Shown here: piece after piece, positions 16,970 through 24,062 of the stretch
Layout: every line of letters starts with the position of its first letter
Numbering within the stretch: position 1 is the first letter of the stretch
Source: Streptomyces sp. SCL15-4
Lineage (GTDB): Bacteria; Actinomycetota; Actinomycetes; Streptomycetales; Streptomycetaceae
Assembly (NCBI RefSeq): GCF_033366695.1
Contig: NZ_JAOBTQ010000001.1
Coordinates: 4,898,001-4,962,000, forward strand
DNA: 64,000 nucleotides
Direction: 5' to 3'
The notes under the pieces: model-generated
The model's database searches: none
Told to the model about the DNA's origin: nothing
What the model saw: the letters and a program-made list of their open reading frames with translations, nothing else
Program-made: the position numbers and the translations under genes

Positions 16970-17219
16970 ATCCAACGAGGTCTCGCAGGGGGATATCGAG
17001 CACGCAGGCGATGCGCAGGAGTGTGGACAGCTGCACATCTTCGCCGGCCTCCACCCGCTGTAGGGTCCAGCGGCTGATTCCCGCAGCCAGGTAGACCTCG
17101 TCCTGGGTGAGGCTCTGGCGTAACCGTTCTGCGCGGATGCGGCCTCCGATGTGTCGGCGCCGGTCGATGATCCAACCGTCGTCGGTGGGGAGGTCTCGCA
17201 CCGAGCCAGCGTTGACCAC
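16968..17219 (-). CDS. Small XRE-family regulator
   Basis: The 83-residue product is a single helix-turn-helix domain (about residues 25-80; LTQDEVYLAAGISRWTLQRV carries the two key helices) with a short N-terminal extension. The GTG at 17219 has no clear ribosome site, so the mRNA may be leaderless or the true start may be a little downstream. It is the last gene before the attachment region and could be a prophage regulator. A nearby palindrome at 17385 could be its site. Confidence 0.75.
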   Translation of the reverse strand: MVNAGSVRDLPTDDGWIIDRRRHIGGRIRAERLRQSLTQDEVYLAAGISRWTLQRVEAGEDVQLSTLLRIACVLDIPLRDLVG

Positions 17220-17384
17220 TCATGATCGAATGTCTGCCCAATGTGTTTGGCTTTTTGTGATCTTGCAGGCATGATGCCGCCAGCGCCAGAGCAGATGCGC
17301 CTGCGTGATACGCCCCCACTCTCAGCCCTGCGGCACCATGCATCCGCCGCAGGGTCAGGGGCGTGCGGTGAATTCGAACGCATG

Positions 17385-17402
17385 TTCACTCTATCGAGTG
17401 AA
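17385..17402. promoter_or_regulatory. Perfect palindrome, possible operator
   Basis: TTCACTC-TATC-GAGTGAA is an 18-bp perfect inverted repeat, 166 bp upstream of the XRE start. It shares the ACTC..CGAG pattern with the sites in front of the GntR gene, so either regulator could bind it. Confidence 0.45.
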
Positions 17403-17506
17403 ACCCCTGGTCAGCGGAGCTTCGATCCCTGAAGATGCAGTGTGCACATAGGCGTGCTGGGGTCATCCGGCTGGTGCCCCACGGTGACGGCCCCGGCACA
17501 AGAGCA

Positions 17507-17541
17507 CCCCCGCGTTTCTGGCGGATGCCGGAGCGCGGGGG
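17507..17541. terminator. GC-rich hairpin in attachment region
   Basis: CCCCCGCG at 17507-17514 pairs with CGCGGGGG at 17534-17541. Flanking GAGCA and TGCTC continue the stem across a bulge. It could be a terminator that insulates the phage end. Confidence 0.45.
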
Positions 17542-17580
17542 TTGCTCGTTGCAGCGCTGACCTGGGGGAACTCCATGATC

Positions 17581-17652
17581 GTTTAGTCGAGATTTAGTCG
17601 ACCGGACCGCGTAGTGAAGGCGTAGTCAGCCCGTATTGAGTGTGTAGTCAGA
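17581..17652. repeat. Six phased 11-bp TAGTC repeats, probable integrase/excisionase arm sites
   Basis: The motif nnnTAGTCnnn occurs at 17581 and 17592, then after a 6-bp insert at 17609, 17620, 17631 and 17642. Four copies read TAGTC; those at 17609 and 17631 read TAGTG and TATTG. Within each block the spacing is exactly 11 bp, one turn of the helix, so all sites face the same side of the DNA. The array ends about 80 bp from the tRNA 3' end. That is the expected place for integrase arm-type or excisionase sites. Confidence 0.6.
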
Positions 17653-17674
17653 CTGGCTCCCGAGGGAACGAGAA

Positions 17675-17712
17675 AGGCCCCGGAACTCTCTGACCTGCGA
17701 GTTCCGGGGCCT
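17675..17712. terminator. Strong hairpin between prophage end and tRNA-Arg
   Basis: A perfect 14-bp stem (AGGCCCCGGAACTC and its complement) with a 10-nt loop lies 18 bp beyond the tRNA 3' end. It is placed to end the tRNA transcript on the minus strand. Because it lies on the phage side, the phage may have supplied it on integration. Confidence 0.7.
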
Positions 17713-17730
17713 AACCCCTGTTCAGCCGTG

Positions 17731-17803
17731 TGCCCCCGGCAGGATTCGAACCTGCGACACCCGCTTTAGGAGAGCGGTGCTCTATCCCCTGAGCTACGAA
17801 GGC
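17731..17803 (-). tRNA. tRNA-Arg (anticodon CCU)
   Basis: The minus strand folds as a full cloverleaf of 73 nt: acceptor GCCTTCG/CGGGGGC, D stem GCTC/GAGC, anticodon stem CCGCT/AGCGG with loop CTCCTAA, T stem GCAGG/CCTGC with TTCGAAT, and discriminator A. The anticodon is CCT (CCU). CCA is not encoded. The 3' end faces the prophage, as in tRNA-targeted integration. Confidence 0.95.
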
Positions 17804-17906
17804 GGGGATCTGTCGGTTTGTCGCCGACAGGGTGGGTGGCCTACTGGTAGGTGTGGGCCACCGCCGACAGTGTAGCGGGTGGGGCGCCCCGGGGTGCCGG
17901 TGGGCG

Positions 17907-18974
17907 TCAGGCCGGCAAGGGCGGGTAGTCCGTGTAGCCGGTGGCGTCGCCGCCGTAGAACGTGGACGGGTCCGCGGAGGTGAAGGGGCCGCCTGTCGCG
18001 AGGCGGTGCGGGAGGTCGGGGTTGGCGAGGAAGAGCCGGCCGAAGGAGATCAGGTCGGTGGTGCCGTTCTCGATCAGGGACAGTTCCTCGGGGCCGGTGG
18101 GGCGTTCCCCGGTGTGCGGGTTGAGGATGAAGGTGCCCGGGAAGAGGTGGCGCAGCGCGAGCGTCAGCTCGCGGTCTCCCGCCTCCATGACGTGCAGGTA
18201 GGCCAGGTTCAGCGGGGCGACGCGCCGGACGAGAGCCTCGTACGCGGGGCGCGGGTCCGGCTCCTCCATGTCGTTGAGCGACGAGCCGGGGGACAGGCGC
18301 AGGCCGGTGCGGTCCGCGCCGATCTCGGTGGCCACCGCGGCGACCACCTCGACGGCGAAGCGGACGCGGCCTTCGGTCGAACCGCCCCATTCGTCGGTGC
18401 GCCGGTTGCTGTTGGGGGCCAGGAACTGCTGGATCAGGTAGCCGTTGGCGCCGTGCAGTTCGACGCCGTCGAAGCCGGCGTCGACCGCGTTGCGTGCCGC
18501 CGTCACGTGGTCGGTGATGGTCTGCGCGATCTCGTCCGGGGTCAGTTCGCGCGGGGTGACGAAGTCCTTCGGTCCGTCCGGGGTGAAGCACCGGCCCTTG
18601 GCCGCGACCGGTGAGGGGCCGACCGGCACCAGGCCGTCCGGAAGCAGCGCCGGGTGGCCTATCCGGCCCGTGTGCATCAGCTGCGCGAAGATCTTCCCGC
18701 CCTTGGCGTGCACCGCGTCGGTGACCTTGCGCCAGGCCGCCACCTGCTCGGCGCTGTGCAGGCCCGGGGTGTAGGGGTAGCCCTGGCCGACGACGGAGGG
18801 TTGTGTGCCTTCGGTGATGATCAGGCCGGCGGAGGCGCGCTGGGCGTAGTACTCCGCGGTCAGCTCCGAGACCAGGCCGCCGTAGGCGCGGCTGCGGGTC
18901 ATGGGTGCCATCACGATCCGGTTGGCGAGCTGGTGGGTTCCGCCGATGACGACCGGGTCGAACGCAGTGGGCAT
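17907..18974 (-). CDS. Old yellow enzyme-family ene-reductase
   Basis: The 355-residue FMN enzyme reduces activated C=C bonds with NAD(P)H. Visible family features are NRIVMAPMTRSRA near residue 18, the substrate-binding pair His174/Asn177 in HGANGYL, and the phosphate-binding FGRLFLANPDLP near the end. ATG 18974 is chosen because GAGGAG precedes it. It is divergent from a MarR gene with paired palindromes between them, so it is likely induced by electrophiles or oxidants through that regulator. Confidence 0.92.
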   Translation of the reverse strand: MPTAFDPVVIGGTHQLANRIVMAPMTRSRAYGGLVSELTAEYYAQRASAGLIITEGTQPSVVGQGYPYTPGLHSAEQVAAWRKVTDAVHAKGGKIFAQLMHTGRIGHPALLPDGLVPVGPSPVAAKGRCFTPDGPKDFVTPRELTPDEIAQTITDHVTAARNAVDAGFDGVELHGANGYLIQQFLAPNSNRRTDEWGGSTEGRVRFAVEVVAAVATEIGADRTGLRLSPGSSLNDMEEPDPRPAYEALVRRVAPLNLAYLHVMEAGDRELTLALRHLFPGTFILNPHTGERPTGPEELSLIENGTTDLISFGRLFLANPDLPHRLATGGPFTSADPSTFYGGDATGYTDYPPLPA

Positions 18975-19006
18975 GGTGGGGCTCCTCACGTGACTGTACG
19001 GATTAC

Positions 19007-19062
19007 TTGGCTGGCCAATAGTTTCCGTCCGGCCACTGTAGCCCATGTGCTTGGCCAGCCAA
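19007..19062. promoter_or_regulatory. Two palindromic operator sites between OYE and marR
   Basis: TTGGCTGGCCAA at 19007-19018 and TTGGCCAGCCAA at 19051-19062 are each palindromic (TTGGC-2-GCCAA) and are exact complements of one another, with centres 44 bp (four helical turns) apart. The second abuts CATAAT, a possible -10 of the marR gene. They are probable binding sites of the adjacent MarR protein controlling both directions. Confidence 0.75.
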
Positions 19063-19102
19063 CATAATGAGACGTACGCATCCCCACAGGAGGTCTCCGC
19101 TC

Positions 19103-19576
19103 ATGCCGCGCACCCCGTCGGGCAACCCCGACGACACCCCCACCCCGCCCGTCGACGCGGGCGGCGAGATCAGCCACACGATCTCCCGCGTCGCCCGCGC
19201 CCACCGGGTCGCCGCCGGTCAACTGCTGCGCCGGCTGGGCCTGTACCCGGGGCAGGAGCTGCTGTTGATGCGGCTGTGGGAGTCCGGGCCGCAGCGTCAG
19301 TCGGCCCTCATCAAGGAGCTGGACCTCGACCCGTCCACGGTGACCCGGATGGTGCAGCGCCTGGAGCAGGCCGGGTTCGTCACCCGTGGCGCCGATCCCG
19401 GCGACCGCCGGGCCGTCCTCGTCACGGCCACGGAGGCCGGCGAGGCGCTGCGTGAGGGCGTCGGGCGGATGTGGCAGGAGCTGGAGGAACGCACGCTGGC
19501 CGGGCTCGGCGGGGACGAACGGGCGCACCTGGCGCGGCTCCTCGCCGCCCTGGAGCACAACCTCACGACCGGTTGA
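19103..19576 (+). CDS. MarR-family regulator of the OYE gene
   Basis: The 157-residue winged-helix protein has the family layout: an N-terminal helix for dimerisation, the DNA-reading helix in SALIKELDLDPSTVTRMVQR, and the wing GADPGDRRAVLVTATEAG. ATG 19103 follows GGAGG at ideal spacing; an upstream in-frame ATG at 19067 would place the start inside the operator region. No cysteine is present, so redox sensing would need a ligand rather than thiol oxidation. It probably represses itself and the divergent reductase. Confidence 0.88.
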   Translation: MPRTPSGNPDDTPTPPVDAGGEISHTISRVARAHRVAAGQLLRRLGLYPGQELLLMRLWESGPQRQSALIKELDLDPSTVTRMVQRLEQAGFVTRGADPGDRRAVLVTATEAGEALREGVGRMWQELEERTLAGLGGDERAHLARLLAALEHNLTTG

Positions 19577-19610
19577 CGGCCACGCCGGCACCCACCGACC
19601 CCCCACTGCC

Positions 19611-19680
19611 GTCAGCCGTCAGCCGTCAGCCGTCAGCCGTCAGCCGTCAACCGTCAACCGTCAACCGTCAGCCGTCGGCC
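19611..19680. repeat. Ten tandem 7-bp repeats (GTCAGCC type)
   Basis: Starting at 19611 the unit GTCAGCC occurs five times, GTCAACC three times, GTCAGCC once and GTCGGCC once, with no spacing. It lies between the convergent marR and iclR genes and overlaps no gene. Confidence 0.95.
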
Positions 19681-19691
19681 GACACCCGCTG

Positions 19692-19776
19692 CCTACCGCC
19701 GGTCCGTGCCTACCGCCGGTCCGTGCCTACCGCCGGTCCGTGCCTACTGCCGGTCCGTGCCCACCGCCGGTGCGCC
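19692..19776. repeat. Tandem 17-bp repeats
   Basis: The unit CCTACCGCCGGTCCGTG repeats four times from 19692 to 19759, the last with one change, and a worn fifth copy follows. It is next to the 7-bp array in the same intergenic region. Such variable-number repeats often change length between strains. Confidence 0.95.
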
Positions 19777-19785
19777 GCGCCCCGT

Positions 19786-21447
19786 TCAGGACATGGGTAC
19801 GCGAGTGAAGCGGGACGCCGTGTGCAGGTCCCGTTGGATGGCGTCGGCCGTCGCGTGGAGGGCCGGCAGGAGGTGGCGGACGCAGTCCTCCAGGGTGCGG
19901 CGGGCCGTGTGCGTGGCGACGTTCACGGCGGCGACCGCGCGGCCCGTGCGGTCCCGTACCGGTACGGCGACCGACCGCAGGCCGGACTCCAGTTCCTCGT
20001 CGGCCAGGGCATAGCCCTGGGTTCTGATCCGGGCCAGCTCCGGGGACAGGGGGCCGTCGGCGTCCGCCAGCAGGACGCGGCCCAGAGAGGTCGCGGCGGC
20101 CGGCAGCCGCGCGCCCACCGGTATGCGCACGGTCAGGACACGGCTCGTGCCCGCGCCCGCCGTGTACTGGACCTCCGTGCCGTCGGGCGTCAGTACGGCC
20201 AGTGCCGCCGCCTCGCCCACCCGGTCCGCCAGCGCGCGCAGCCGAGGTTCCGCGAGGCGGGAGAGTGACGTCCCGGACAGCGGCGGGAAGCCGAGGTCCA
20301 GGACGCGCGGGGTGAGGATGAAGGCGCGGTCGTCGTGCGCGGCGGTGGCCACCAGGCCCAGGTGCTCGTGGGTGAGCAGCGCCCGGCGGGCGGTCGCCCG
20401 GGACAGGCCGGTCGCCCGGGCCACGTCCGTCAGGGACAGCGCCGAGCGGCCCTCGCCGAAGGCCGTCAGCACCGTCAGGCCCCGGGCCAGCGACTCCACG
20501 AAGTCCCGGCCCAGTTCCTGCTTGGACGCCGTCGTCCAGGTGGCGAGGCCGGCGGGTGCGGGCCCCGGCGCGGGCGGCGGCGCGGTCCGCAGGCCGGCCT
20601 CCATCGCCTCCACCGCCGTACGCAGCCGGGGCAGCAGGGTGGCGGGCAGTTCCTCCGCCGGGTGCCGGCTGGTGTGGCTGACCACGCTCGCCACGCAGGC
20701 CAGACGGCCGGTGCGAGGGTCGTGCACCGGGGCGGACACCGCGACCAGGCCCGGCTCGATCAGCTGGTCGTCCAGGGCCCAGCCGTCCCGGCGGGCCGCC
20801 CGCACCCGGTCCGCGAAGGCCGCCTCGACGGCGTCCGCCTCGTCGGAGAGCGCGGCGGGGACGGGGTCCGGGCGCGGGGGTACGGCCGGGAACGCGGTGT
20901 CCCGCGGATCGCCGGCCCGGCGCGCCCGCCACCGGCTCCAGTCCCCTTCCGTCCACTCCGTGGCGAACAGCGCGCCGGGCGCGGTGCGTTCGGCCGGCAG
21001 CAGGTCGCCGATGCGGAAGCTGACGGACAGCGCGCGGCGGCGGGTGGCCTGGTGGACGAAGCGGATGCCGTCCCGGTCCGGGACCGCCAGCGACACCGAC
21101 TCGTCCAGTTCGTCGGCGAGGGCGTCGGCGTGCGCGCCGAGCAGCGCGGGCAGGCGCAGGGCGGCGAGGTAGGCGTTGCCCAGCTCCATCACGCCCGGGG
21201 TGAGGACGACGTCCCGGCCGTCGAGGCGTACGTGGCCCATGCGGGCCAGGGTCGCGGTGATCCGGTCCACCGTGGAGCGGGCGAGACCGGTGGCCCGTTC
21301 CAGCGCGCCCGGGCTCAGCGTGCCGCCCGCTCCGGCCAGCCGGCGCAGTACCGCGACTCCGCGCACCAGCGGCCCGACCGCCTCCGCCGGTGCCCCGGCC
21401 CCGCCCCCGGCGCGGGTGTCGGCATCCACTGCGGTCATCGCGGGCAT
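19786..21447 (-). CDS. Tandem-duplicated IclR-family regulator
   Basis: The 553-residue protein holds two complete IclR units in one chain. Unit 1 covers roughly residues 25-265 (HTH LARSTVDRITATLARMGHV, then an effector domain). Unit 2 covers about 290-545 (HTH LSRATARRALLTHEHLGLV, then the effector domain). A normal IclR protein has about 260 residues, so this is a full fusion and not a frameshift. GGAGAG precedes ATG 21447. Double IclR proteins in Streptomyces are linked with aromatic acid catabolism; no such genes lie next to it here, so its target is open. Confidence 0.85.
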   Translation of the reverse strand: MPAMTAVDADTRAGGGAGAPAEAVGPLVRGVAVLRRLAGAGGTLSPGALERATGLARSTVDRITATLARMGHVRLDGRDVVLTPGVMELGNAYLAALRLPALLGAHADALADELDESVSLAVPDRDGIRFVHQATRRRALSVSFRIGDLLPAERTAPGALFATEWTEGDWSRWRARRAGDPRDTAFPAVPPRPDPVPAALSDEADAVEAAFADRVRAARRDGWALDDQLIEPGLVAVSAPVHDPRTGRLACVASVVSHTSRHPAEELPATLLPRLRTAVEAMEAGLRTAPPPAPGPAPAGLATWTTASKQELGRDFVESLARGLTVLTAFGEGRSALSLTDVARATGLSRATARRALLTHEHLGLVATAAHDDRAFILTPRVLDLGFPPLSGTSLSRLAEPRLRALADRVGEAAALAVLTPDGTEVQYTAGAGTSRVLTVRIPVGARLPAAATSLGRVLLADADGPLSPELARIRTQGYALADEELESGLRSVAVPVRDRTGRAVAAVNVATHTARRTLEDCVRHLLPALHATADAIQRDLHTASRFTRVPMS

Positions 21448-21661
21448 CGTCTCTCCGGTACGGCGTCAGGGCACGCCTACGGTAACCCCGTAAGGGGCGG
21501 GCCATCCTTCTCGTACGGACCCGGAGCCACGCCGCAGCCCGGCCGCCCGCAGCCCGGCAGGCGTCCCTCCCCGGACCCGGACCCCCACGGGTCACCGGCC
21601 CGTCGCGCGAACAGTCCGGCAGGCCCGGCAGCCCCCATGGACACCCGCCGTACGCCACCCC

Positions 21662-22966
21662 TCAAGACTCATCCGCCACCCGCACCACACCCCCGCCCCG
21701 GCTCACCCGGATCCGGTAGTTTCCCTCCGTGTCCGTCGAGACCACCCGCACGCTGATCCCGTGCCGTGGGTCCTTGAAGGTCTCGCCGGCGGCGAACGGC
21801 GCGTCGGAGAGTTCGGCGTGGACGTTGGGGCTGCGGGTGCAGCCGCCGCTGCCGCGGTGGCTGTCGAAGACGGTGACCGGGCCGCGGCCGGTGTCGACCG
21901 CCGCGTCGATCTTGTAGATGAGGACGCCGGGACGGCACACCGTCTCGTCGTTGCCGCCCTGCGCGCGGACCTCCAGCGCGTAGGTGGTGCGCGCGGTGAC
22001 CGGTATGAGGACCAGCTTGCCGCCGCCCTGCTGGAACAGCGGGGAGAGGGTGAACTCCACGCTGCCGGGGGCCGCCGCGCAGCCGACCTGGCCGCCGTCC
22101 AGCCAGCCCAGCTTCCACTTGTGCCAGCCGAGCAGGTCGTTGTTGGCCCCCCAGTCCTCGCTCATGATGTCCCAGTGCCCGACCGCGCCTCCGCCGTCCT
22201 GCGTGTACAGGTCGGGCAGGCCGAAGGTGTGGCCGTTCTCGTGCGGCAGCACCCGGTAGCCGGTGCGGTCGTAGGACCCGGAGCCGTCGTCCTGGCGGGA
22301 GTAGACGAAGGAGGCGTTGGAGACGCGCACGCCGTCGGCGACCGGAGCGTCGTCGTTGCCGGCGAAGGTCACGGACAGCACGGTGTCCAGCGCGGAGGGG
22401 CCGGCGTTCGGGGTGACGAGCACGTTCAGCAGGTCGTAGGCGCGGAAGTCCACCCTCGGGTCGGCGGCGGCCACGAGGTCCTGCACCAGGCTGCGGTAGC
22501 CGGGGTCGAAGGGCGCGCCGCGCTCTATGCCGTAGTCCCGGAACGGCTTCGGCATGCGCAGCCAGGTGGTGACGGGGGTCTCGGGACGGTAGTCGAGACG
22601 GCCGTACGAGGCGGTGTGGAACCAGTCCTGGGTGCGCGGGAAGAACTCGTGGAAGCGGTCCATCGCGGCACCCTCGCCGGGCGCGTCGGGGAAGTCGACC
22701 ATCAGGGTCAGGGCGTGGACCGTGCCCGTGGAGCGGGAGTAGCCGGCCGGCGTGGGCAGGCCCTCGGTCATCTGCACGTCCAGACCGCCGCGGATCATGC
22801 AGGGGAGCAGTGCGGAGGAGCGGGCGAGGCCCGTGGGCCCGGCGGTGGTGGGCGCCGTCAGGTGTCCGGTCCCCGCCGAGGTGCCGACCGCGAGGGTCAG
22901 TGCGGTCACCACGGTCAGGGCGGCCACCCGGCGCGGGCGTATGCGGCGGCGGGGCTGCGGCTGCAT
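21662..22966 (-). CDS. Secreted M6-family metalloprotease
   Basis: The 434-residue protein has a basic start and a hydrophobic signal peptide (about residues 13-33). The zinc motif HENGHTFGLPD (His242, Glu243, His246) and a Met-turn (HWDIMSEDWG) identify the M6 (immune inhibitor A-like) metalloproteases, which are usually secreted. ATG 22966 follows AAAGG. It is divergent from a TetR gene across a 275-bp gap with two operator-like palindromes, which may couple its expression to that regulator. Confidence 0.88.
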   Translation of the reverse strand: MQPQPRRRIRPRRVAALTVVTALTLAVGTSAGTGHLTAPTTAGPTGLARSSALLPCMIRGGLDVQMTEGLPTPAGYSRSTGTVHALTLMVDFPDAPGEGAAMDRFHEFFPRTQDWFHTASYGRLDYRPETPVTTWLRMPKPFRDYGIERGAPFDPGYRSLVQDLVAAADPRVDFRAYDLLNVLVTPNAGPSALDTVLSVTFAGNDDAPVADGVRVSNASFVYSRQDDGSGSYDRTGYRVLPHENGHTFGLPDLYTQDGGGAVGHWDIMSEDWGANNDLLGWHKWKLGWLDGGQVGCAAAPGSVEFTLSPLFQQGGGKLVLIPVTARTTYALEVRAQGGNDETVCRPGVLIYKIDAAVDTGRGPVTVFDSHRGSGGCTRSPNVHAELSDAPFAAGETFKDPRHGISVRVVSTDTEGNYRIRVSRGGGVVRVADES

Positions 22967-23156
22967 GCGGGGACCTTTCGCGCCACGGCAGCCCTGGTCT
23001 CCGGCTGCACCCTTGCGCTCACCCTGGGGCGGCGGGGCGGCGGGCGCGCGCTGGAGGAGACCGATGGTGGGAAACCGGGTCCGCGGACGGGTGAAACCCG
23101 GCGGACGATGCTTGTGTCCCAGGTCACAACGATTCTTCGGGCGGACGGGAAATAAC

Positions 23157-23213
23157 CGGGGACGCTTTCCCCGTTTAGCCCTGTGTCCGAGCGAAACGGG
23201 GAGCCAGTCCCCG
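23157..23213. promoter_or_regulatory. Two operator palindromes upstream of tetR
   Basis: CGGGGA-CGCTT-TCCCCG (23157-23173) and CGGGGA-GCCAG-TCCCCG (23197-23213) are near-identical 17-bp palindromes with centres 40 bp apart, just upstream of the tetR start. They also form one larger inverted repeat together. They are likely sites of the TetR product. Confidence 0.65.
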
Positions 23214-23241
23214 GTTCGCCCCTCGATCCAAGGAGTGCCCC

Positions 23242-23889
23242 GTGTCCGCCGCCACCGCCCCCGCCGAGCGCAAGGTGACCCGGCCGCGCGCCGACGCCCT
23301 GCGCAACCGGGAGCGGATCGTCACCGCCGCCCGGGAAATGATCGTCGAGCACGGCGCGGACGTGCCGATCGACGATATCGCCCGCCGGGCCGGCGTCGGC
23401 AACGCCACGGTGTACCGCAACTTCCCCGACCGGGACGCCCTCGTCCGCGAGGTCGTCTGCTCCGTCATGGACCGCACGGCCGGAGCGGCCGAGCTGGCCC
23501 TGGCGGAGAGCGGGGACGCCTTCAGCGCCCTGGAGCACTTCGTGCACGCCGCCGCGGACGAGCGGATCGGCGCGCTGTGCCCCATGGTGTCCAGCACGTT
23601 CGACCAGCACCACCCCGACCTGGAGGCCTCCCGTGAGCGCGTCGAGCGGCTCATCGAGGAGGTCATGGGCCGGGCCAAGGCGGCCGGGCAGCTCCGGCCG
23701 GACGTCGGCGTGGGTGATCTGATGATCGCCGTGGGCCAGCTGAGCCGGCCCCCGGCCGGCACGGACTGCCTGCGCGGCGACCGCTTCGTCCACCGTCTTC
23801 TCCAGTTGTTCCTCGACGGCCTGCGGGCGCCCGCCCGCTCCGCCCTGCCGGGTGAGGCCCTCAGCATCAGGGAGCTGCGCGCCTCCTGA
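23242..23889 (+). CDS. TetR-family regulator next to efflux gene
   Basis: The 215-residue product has an N-terminal HTH (about residues 22-68; IDDIARRAGVGNATVYRNFPD is the TetR signature) and an all-helical ligand domain. The GTG follows AAGGAG. It probably represses itself and the downstream MFS gene, which reads in the same direction after 173 bp, and possibly the divergent protease. Confidence 0.88.
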   Translation: MSAATAPAERKVTRPRADALRNRERIVTAAREMIVEHGADVPIDDIARRAGVGNATVYRNFPDRDALVREVVCSVMDRTAGAAELALAESGDAFSALEHFVHAAADERIGALCPMVSSTFDQHHPDLEASRERVERLIEEVMGRAKAAGQLRPDVGVGDLMIAVGQLSRPPAGTDCLRGDRFVHRLLQLFLDGLRAPARSALPGEALSIRELRAS

Positions 23890-24062
23890 CCGATCAGTTC
23901 AGCTCCCGCGCACAGTCCACCGACAGCACGGCGGCGGTTCGTACGGCCGTTCCTTTTCTGTTCACCGTTCCGCCTTACTCCGTTTTCTCGTCATTTTTCA
24001 CCACGCAGTCCGTCACCGAGCCCTGAGTTCCCAAGCTCCGAAGTCCCGAAGTGGGTATCTCC

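Larger units (their letters stand above)
1..17730. mobile_element. Prophage, right-hand part (left end outside window)
   Basis: A continuous run of tailed-phage structural genes is followed by lysis and regulatory genes and stops at the 3' end of a tRNA-Arg gene. The head-then-tail order, the long tape measure and the frameshifted chaperone indicate a siphovirus-like phage. No terminase, portal or integrase lies in the window, so the element must continue to the left. No frameshift or stop interrupts the visible structural genes, so this part looks intact. The exact right boundary is inferred from the tRNA and is not proven without the other attachment site. Confidence 0.85.
17220..17730. other. 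Gene-free right end of prophage
   Basis: About 510 bp hold no convincing gene. The only open frame of any length, 17241-17432 on the plus strand, lacks a ribosome site and resembles nothing. The stretch contains a perfect palindrome, two hairpins and a phased repeat array. This is what a phage attachment arm would look like. Confidence 0.6.

Noticed and set aside
17241..17432. 63-codon plus-strand frame in the attachment region
   Set aside because: No ribosome site, no coding-like third-position bias, and it runs into a regulatory palindrome.
1..17730. Insertion sequences or transposases
   Set aside because: No transposase-like protein or terminal inverted repeats were seen here or elsewhere in the window.
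19611..19776. Possible CRISPR array
   Set aside because: Repeats are 7 or 17 bp with no spacers between them and no cas genes; they are plain tandem repeats.
20335..21756. Plus-strand frames over the IclR gene
   Set aside because: The minus frame has full IclR domains in both halves, so the plus frames are shadows.
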